From: Aestuariivivens marinum | GTDB lineage: Bacteria; Bacteroidota; Bacteroidia; Flavobacteriales; Flavobacteriaceae | Assembly: GCF_022662175.1 (NCBI RefSeq) | Contig: NZ_JAKMCR010000001.1 | Span: 434,001-498,000, forward strand | Direction of reading: 5' to 3' | Length of the DNA: 64,000 nucleotides | Shown: in pieces, positions 60,959 to 64,000 of the stretch | Numbering within the stretch: position 1 is the first letter of the stretch | Layout of the letters: each line of letters begins with the position of its first letter | Notes under the pieces: generated by a model | What the model was told of the DNA's origin: nothing | What the model saw: the letters and a program-made list of their open reading frames with translations, nothing else | Database searches by the model: none | Made by a program: the position numbers and the translations under genes

Positions 60959-61681
60959 TTAATTCTTAGGTTGCTCTTGCTGTGCTGCTTGTGCTTGTAT
61001 GACTTGCTTTTGCCTTAACAACTCACTCTTACTAAGATTTACCAAATTAAAATTTGGCGACGCTTTTAATGTAGCATCCAAAATATCTACAGCAGCATCA
61101 ATGTTACCCTTAGGATCTTTGTTATAAGTTAACAAAGCATTCAAATACATAAAAGCCGATTTAAGGGATACTTGATATGGCGTTTGTGTTTCATAAAATG
61201 CTTTGGTTTCCTCTACCTTAGAATTTGCCAAACCATAATTAATATGCTTCTCGGCATCTGTTAGGTTTTTTAATTGTAAGTTCAATTCTGCCAATTCATA
61301 GGCTATCAAGGCACTAGGGGTTCTCTTGAACATTTCTTCAAAATGTCCGACAGCCAATTGTGGTTGCTTTACTGCTTTTAATGAAATTGCCTTTACTTCA
61401 ACAGCAATATCAGAATCAGTAGTAACCTTATCTATACCAATAGTATTTAAGGCCTGTACATGCTGACCTTCACTCATGTAGATATAAGCCAAAGTATCTT
61501 TTCTAGCTTGGGAAGGGGCAAGGACATTTAAATGTGTCATGGCATTTATAATACCTTGTATATCGCCTTGGGCTCTCATTTGAGTATAATAGGCTTCAAA
61601 ATGTTTCAATAAATCTGGGGTGCTCTGTGCATTTACATGAAGCGCTCCAACCATAACAATCAACAACAATAATCGTTTCAT
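60959..61681 (-). CDS. exported TPR-like protein
   Basis: A 240-residue protein with a signal peptide ending near LHVNAQSTP. The rest is helical hairpins like tetratricopeptide repeats: AQGDIQGIINAMTHLNVL, QARKDTLAYIYMSEGQHVQALN, ALIAYELAELNLQLKNLTDAEKH. The C-terminus is Gln/Ala-rich. It probably serves as a periplasmic scaffold; partners are unknown. It lies 75 bp before the M28 gene end on the same strand. Confidence 0.8.
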   Translation of the reverse strand: MKRLLLLIVMVGALHVNAQSTPDLLKHFEAYYTQMRAQGDIQGIINAMTHLNVLAPSQARKDTLAYIYMSEGQHVQALNTIGIDKVTTDSDIAVEVKAISLKAVKQPQLAVGHFEEMFKRTPSALIAYELAELNLQLKNLTDAEKHINYGLANSKVEETKAFYETQTPYQVSLKSAFMYLNALLTYNKDPKGNIDAAVDILDATLKASPNFNLVNLSKSELLRQKQVIQAQAAQQEQPKN

Positions 61682-61756
61682 CTCTACTTCTTTTAAAAAT
61701 TTTGCTAAAACTATAAAAATTTACCAATTAAACTCATAAAAGAATGCTAATTATTT

Positions 61757-64000
61757 TCAATCAATGGTTATAGTTTTCTTCACAACTAAGGCATCATTCA
61801 ACACAAAAGGTTTTGGTATCATATTTACATCACGTTTTGGCAGATTAAAAGAAGTATTATCCAACAAGTCATAGGATGCTTCTAAAAGTGTAAATTCTGT
61901 TTTTTGACCCTTTGGAACTTCAAATTCCAATATCAAGGGATCGTTATCGACAATATAATAACTTAACAATCTGTTGTTTTTCGATTTGTTTTCTTTTTTA
62001 ATAACTTGTCCATTTGCTTTAAATGACAGAAAAATGTTTGATGAATCAGCAAACAACTCCATTCTGTTTATCAGTCTTTGAGGCTTTATGGTTAATTTTA
62101 AATGTCTGGCTTTTTGAATTACCGTATCCTTTTTAATCTTAATACTAGGCTGCTCTATAAACTTTAAAGGAGCGGGCTTTGTATAGGTGAATCGTGTTGA
62201 GTATTTACTGTCTACAATATGTTTATTTAAACTTGAAACAACTTCCGGTTGTTCTCCAAAAATTGGTCGAGTCCAGTCGTCCAAAAGCTTATCGTAAGTT
62301 GCCCAAACGGCTGTGCTGTCGTTAGCATTAAAAACATAGAGCAAACTATTAGGTTTGGGTCGCTCTTGTGTAAATCCAGATTTTGAATGTGCAGAAATTA
62401 AAAAAAGTACAGCTATTAAAACACTTAAATATCCCAATCGTTTTTTATACTTAAACCTCCCAAATACAGGCAATAGTAATCCAAATAATAAAACTACTAG
62501 AACAGTGTTGGTTAACATCATTTTTAAACCAAGGCCTACGGGAAACAATTGAACTAGTGGTGTTATTAAAATTAGTAATGGTAAAGATAGTAATGCCATT
62601 AAAATAAGGCTTGGCTGCTTTTGTCGGATTAAAACAAACAAACACAATAAAGCAAAATATACGGGGAAAATAAAAAAGCTAGCTCCTTTTAATTTTAAAG
62701 CCATGCCGACACAAATAATGATCCAAAACGTTATTGGTGCTACAATTAAACTTGCCGTATTGCCCTTTTCATAAACTTTATGGTAAACAAAAAAACATAA
62801 GGCTAAAGTCCCGAAGGCAAAAGCAGCAATATAATCATGTCCATTATAGGTAAAACCCTGTAACATTTCATCATAATACGGATAAATTGTTTTTAACATT
62901 GGCCAAGCAAAATAACCAATTAGCCCAGCCAAAATTAAAGCAATAAAAAAAGCCAAAAAGCCTTTACCAATAGGTTTAGCTCTAAGCATCTTTTGTTTTA
63001 TGCCATAAATTAACAATCCTCCAAATACGACGATAGCAATAACAAGCATAGGGTGAATCCATGAAAACGGATAGGAAACCATTTTAAAAATAGGTGCATT
63101 AAAATAGATATTGTCCTCATTACTCTTCAACGCTTCTAAATCAGCTTCAGCAAAATAATATAACATAGGCATTAGATAACTACCTTGATGCTTTAGAGTG
63201 TTTCTATCCAATCTTTCATAAGTATCTAATTGAGTATGATAATCGAAATGATCATCTATAAACGCCAAGTTAAACCCATCGATATTACCATCTTCACGAA
63301 AGACGGTCAAATCGGTATCATTAGGTAAAATTTTATAGATACTGTAAAACAAGGAACTGCTTACGGGAAACTCTGGATTGGCTTTAACAAAGCCTTTTAT
63401 TAAATTGGCATTGCCCTGATTGGTTTCAATAAACATTAAGCTAGGTCCCCCACTGCCCCTAGCTTCAAAATTAATGACCAAACCAATATTATCGGCCCAT
63501 TCATGTTTATTTACAAAAATATTCGCTCCGTTTAGCCCTAATTCCTCGCCATCTGAAATCAAGACTATTATATCATTTTTTTGTGTTTTATTGCTATTTA
63601 AAAAGGCTTTTAACCCTTCTAAAATAGTTACCACACCGGAACCGGCATCACTTGCTCCTATAGCCGAATGTGGATCACTATCGTAATGTGTTAACAACAA
63701 TAATGCTTTTCCTTTTTCTTTGCCTCGCAAACGACCAATAATATTTTTTGGCTTGGTAAGATTTCCATAATTATCTACAGAAAAACCCTCTTGTATTTGT
63801 GTTTCCAGTCCAAGTTGTTCTAATTGTGCTATAATATAATCACGCACCCTATGGTGTTCTTCACTGCCCACATAATGCGGAGCCTTGGCTATTGTCTTTA
63901 GATGCATAAGTGCCCGATGGGTTGAGAATTGGTTATCGGGAACATCGATGGATATCCCCTCTTTGGGCATAAGGGAAGAAAAACTCCAATACACGCCCCA
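61757..64000 (-). CDS. M28 family zinc aminopeptidase with membrane domain, 5' end outside the window
   Basis: At least 745 residues are in the window; the open frame continues past the edge with W-G-V-Y-W-S. The peptidase domain shows the two-zinc ligands of M28 enzymes: LTHYDSDPHSAIGASDAGSG, the catalytic pair in SDGEELGLNG, INFEARGSGGPS and a His in DDHFDYHTQLDTYE. From about residue 310 on there are eight or nine membrane spans, then a soluble C-terminal beta domain. It probably removes N-terminal residues from peptides in the periplasm or outside. The missing N-terminus should be a short signal or anchor. Confidence 0.9.
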   Translation of the reverse strand, partial: WGVYWSFSSLMPKEGISIDVPDNQFSTHRALMHLKTIAKAPHYVGSEEHHRVRDYIIAQLEQLGLETQIQEGFSVDNYGNLTKPKNIIGRLRGKEKGKALLLLTHYDSDPHSAIGASDAGSGVVTILEGLKAFLNSNKTQKNDIIVLISDGEELGLNGANIFVNKHEWADNIGLVINFEARGSGGPSLMFIETNQGNANLIKGFVKANPEFPVSSSLFYSIYKILPNDTDLTVFREDGNIDGFNLAFIDDHFDYHTQLDTYERLDRNTLKHQGSYLMPMLYYFAEADLEALKSNEDNIYFNAPIFKMVSYPFSWIHPMLVIAIVVFGGLLIYGIKQKMLRAKPIGKGFLAFFIALILAGLIGYFAWPMLKTIYPYYDEMLQGFTYNGHDYIAAFAFGTLALCFFVYHKVYEKGNTASLIVAPITFWIIICVGMALKLKGASFFIFPVYFALLCLFVLIRQKQPSLILMALLSLPLLILITPLVQLFPVGLGLKMMLTNTVLVVLLFGLLLPVFGRFKYKKRLGYLSVLIAVLFLISAHSKSGFTQERPKPNSLLYVFNANDSTAVWATYDKLLDDWTRPIFGEQPEVVSSLNKHIVDSKYSTRFTYTKPAPLKFIEQPSIKIKKDTVIQKARHLKLTIKPQRLINRMELFADSSNIFLSFKANGQVIKKENKSKNNRLLSYYIVDNDPLILEFEVPKGQKTEFTLLEASYDLLDNTSFNLPKRDVNMIPKPFVLNDALVVKKTITID

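Overview
The window comes from an AT-rich genome of the phylum Bacteroidota, almost certainly family Flavobacteriaceae. The supporting evidence is a secreted protein with a type IX secretion (T9SS) C-terminal sorting domain, many lipoproteins with Bacteroidetes-style lipoboxes, a TonB-dependent receptor with a carboxypeptidase-regulatory-like N-terminus, almost no Shine-Dalgarno sequences, and Bacteroidetes promoter elements (TTTG at -33, TAnnTTTG at -7). I saw no tRNA, rRNA, CRISPR array, prophage or insertion sequence.

Layout. 1-5.5 kb: ansA (partial), tatD, a single-lobed aspartyl protease and the odhA-odhB operon. 6.2-14.6 kb: a clade II (Sec/lipoprotein type) nitrous oxide reductase cluster (cytochrome c lipoprotein, fasciclin lipoprotein, nosZ, membrane protein, nosL, nosD, nosF, nosY) behind an FNR-like palindrome, followed by a convergent rrf2-ric pair for nitrosative stress. 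14.7-22.8 kb: a polyprenyl diphosphate synthase unit and a divergent tetR-tolC-mfp-RND efflux operon with a clear operator. 22.8-33.8 kb: a large secreted hydrolase, aspS, a ClC channel, tadA, dxs and dgt. 33.8-45.4 kb: a phosphate region with a stand-alone receptor N-terminal domain, a TonB receptor, a beta-helix lipoprotein, an O/P porin, a PiT transporter and a Na/Pi cotransporter. Arrays of 11-bp-spaced TAACA repeats, proposed Pho boxes, precede three of its transcription units and one unexplained gap. 45.5-53.6 kb: nrdB-nrdA, a DUF3109 protein, marC, a short flavoprotein, and a lipoprotein pair whose large member is preceded by a six-copy heptanucleotide tandem repeat. 53.8-64 kb: a C-terminal processing protease, a dCMP-deaminase-like protein, a HupE/UreJ protein, an Asp-box T9SS-secreted protein, a TPR-like protein and a partial M28 peptidase.

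Most interesting signals. (1) Six CTGAGGT copies separate an ATG from the lipoprotein signal peptide of a toxin-like gene. In the six-copy state the ATG is out of frame; with 5, 2 or 8 copies it is exactly in frame, which predicts a phase switch. (2) Four arrays of TAACA repeats on an 11-bp pitch occur in the phosphate region, three of them in the same register to the -7 element. (3) One array points into a gap that ends in an orphan intrinsic terminator, which predicts a phosphate-controlled small RNA. (4) The receptor promoter and first ~120 codons look duplicated. (5) Three starts sit exactly 4 nt after a consensus -7 box, which predicts leaderless mRNAs.

All calls are from reading the sequence only. 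No database search or folding program was run.
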